Notes under the pieces: generated by a model
The model's input: the letters and a program-made list of their open reading frames with translations, nothing else
Databases searched by the model: none
What the model was told of the DNA's origin: nothing
Shown here: in pieces, positions 63,668 to 64,000 of the stretch
Numbering within the stretch: position 1 is the stretch's first letter
Layout: the number at the start of each line of letters is the position of its first letter
Translations under genes and position numbers: made by a program
Origin: Phycisphaerae bacterium
GTDB lineage: Bacteria; Planctomycetota; Phycisphaerae; UBA1845
Length of the DNA: 64,000 nt
Assembly (NCBI GenBank): GCA_029260055.1
Contig: JAJDDX010000461.1
Coordinates: 1-64,000, forward strand
Direction: 5' to 3'

Positions 63668-64000
63668 TCAGCTCGCCATCTTGATCGCGGCGATCTTTAG
63701 AACCGCGGCAACGTCCTTCTTGTACCTGACCTCAAGTCGAACACCGCGACCCTCAGCGTACCTCGGAGCGGCATCGATGATGTCGAGAACTTCGCGCGGT
63801 AGATCGCTTAGATGGGCCACCTTGACGGCCTTCTCGCCCAGTGCGAAGCCGACCAGGAAGTGCCGCTTGCAGGGCGTCAAGTAAAGAACGGTCCGCTTCT
63901 TGTGCTTCAGGCCCATCGACCAGCCCCACTTCGCACCGGCGAACCCCCACTTCTCGGTGAGCGGGTCATACTGCGTGTACAGAGCGACCTTCAGGTCGTT
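63668..64000 (-). CDS. DUF3788 family protein, cut by the right edge
   Basis: The minus-strand frame is open from the right edge and ends at 63668, giving 110 codons of the 3' part. It reads YTQYDPLTEKWGFAGAKWGW, then KKRTVLYLTPCKRHFLVGFA, KAVKVAHLSDLPREVLDIID and GRGVRLEVRYKKDVAAVLKI, the pattern of DUF3788. An internal ATG at 63916 is in mid-domain and is not the start. Function unknown. The methyltransferase gene lies 43 bases downstream in the same direction, so they may be co-transcribed. Confidence 0.75.
   Translation of the reverse strand, partial: NDLKVALYTQYDPLTEKWGFAGAKWGWSMGLKHKKRTVLYLTPCKRHFLVGFALGEKAVKVAHLSDLPREVLDIIDAAPRYAEGRGVRLEVRYKKDVAAVLKIAAIKMAS

Overview
The window looks like chromosomal DNA of a high-GC member of the Planctomycetota, most likely a Phycisphaerae-type lineage. 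Reasons: many large secreted proteins ending in short dockerin-like EF-hand modules (CFDLDGDG-type), a recurring DGGG...SGTxGQPDAGxMxGG motif, an IPTL-CTERM-like anchor, Cys-rich repeat proteins, and serine/threonine kinases with TPR tails paired with ECF sigma factors. No tRNA, rRNA, CRISPR array or intact transposase was seen.

Layout. 0-5.4 kb: a DUF4956 membrane protein cut by the left edge, an HlyD-like adaptor, a Cys-rich lipoprotein and a YjbQ-family enzyme. 5.5-18.7 kb: a kinase-TPR/ECF sigma pair reading left, and a run of secreted proteins reading right (small dockerin protein, 999-aa fibre-like protein, lysyl-endopeptidase-like protease, 17-repeat Cys-rich protein), closed by a convergent subtilisin. 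19.2-23.6 kb: a dodecin-like protein, two small leftward genes (one frameshifted), then a redox operon of an Old Yellow Enzyme-type flavoprotein, a 2[4Fe-4S] ferredoxin, an ATC-hydrolase-like protein and a small protein. 23.8-28.9 kb: a hypothetical protein, a CDF cation exporter, and two convergent TPR/CsgG-like units. 29.0-29.25 kb: a scar of two abutting gene 3' ends. 29.3-41.8 kb: S41 protease, BNR-repeat protein with an IPTL-CTERM tail, two paralogous secreted proteins flanking an S74 fibre protein, and a second kinase and ECF sigma factor transcribed divergently.

42.0-48.8 kb is the most interesting region: a tightly packed five-gene operon of a membrane sensor with PAS and GAF domains but no kinase, a [NiFe]-hydrogenase small subunit, a large subunit, its maturation protease, and a hybrid histidine kinase/receiver with no sensor domain. 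It reads as a split hydrogen-sensing phosphorelay or a hydrogenase tied to one.

49.1-64 kb: a conserved 605-aa protein of unknown function, a LolA/RseB-like exported protein with a strong terminator, a 1235-aa beta-helix protein, an NHL-propeller multihaem cytochrome with 16 CxxCH motifs, then an accessory-looking segment with two related ~190-bp MITE-like repeats around a propeller-like protein and small membrane proteins. It ends with a methyltransferase and a DUF3788 gene cut by the right edge.

All functions are inferred by reading motifs; no database search was possible.
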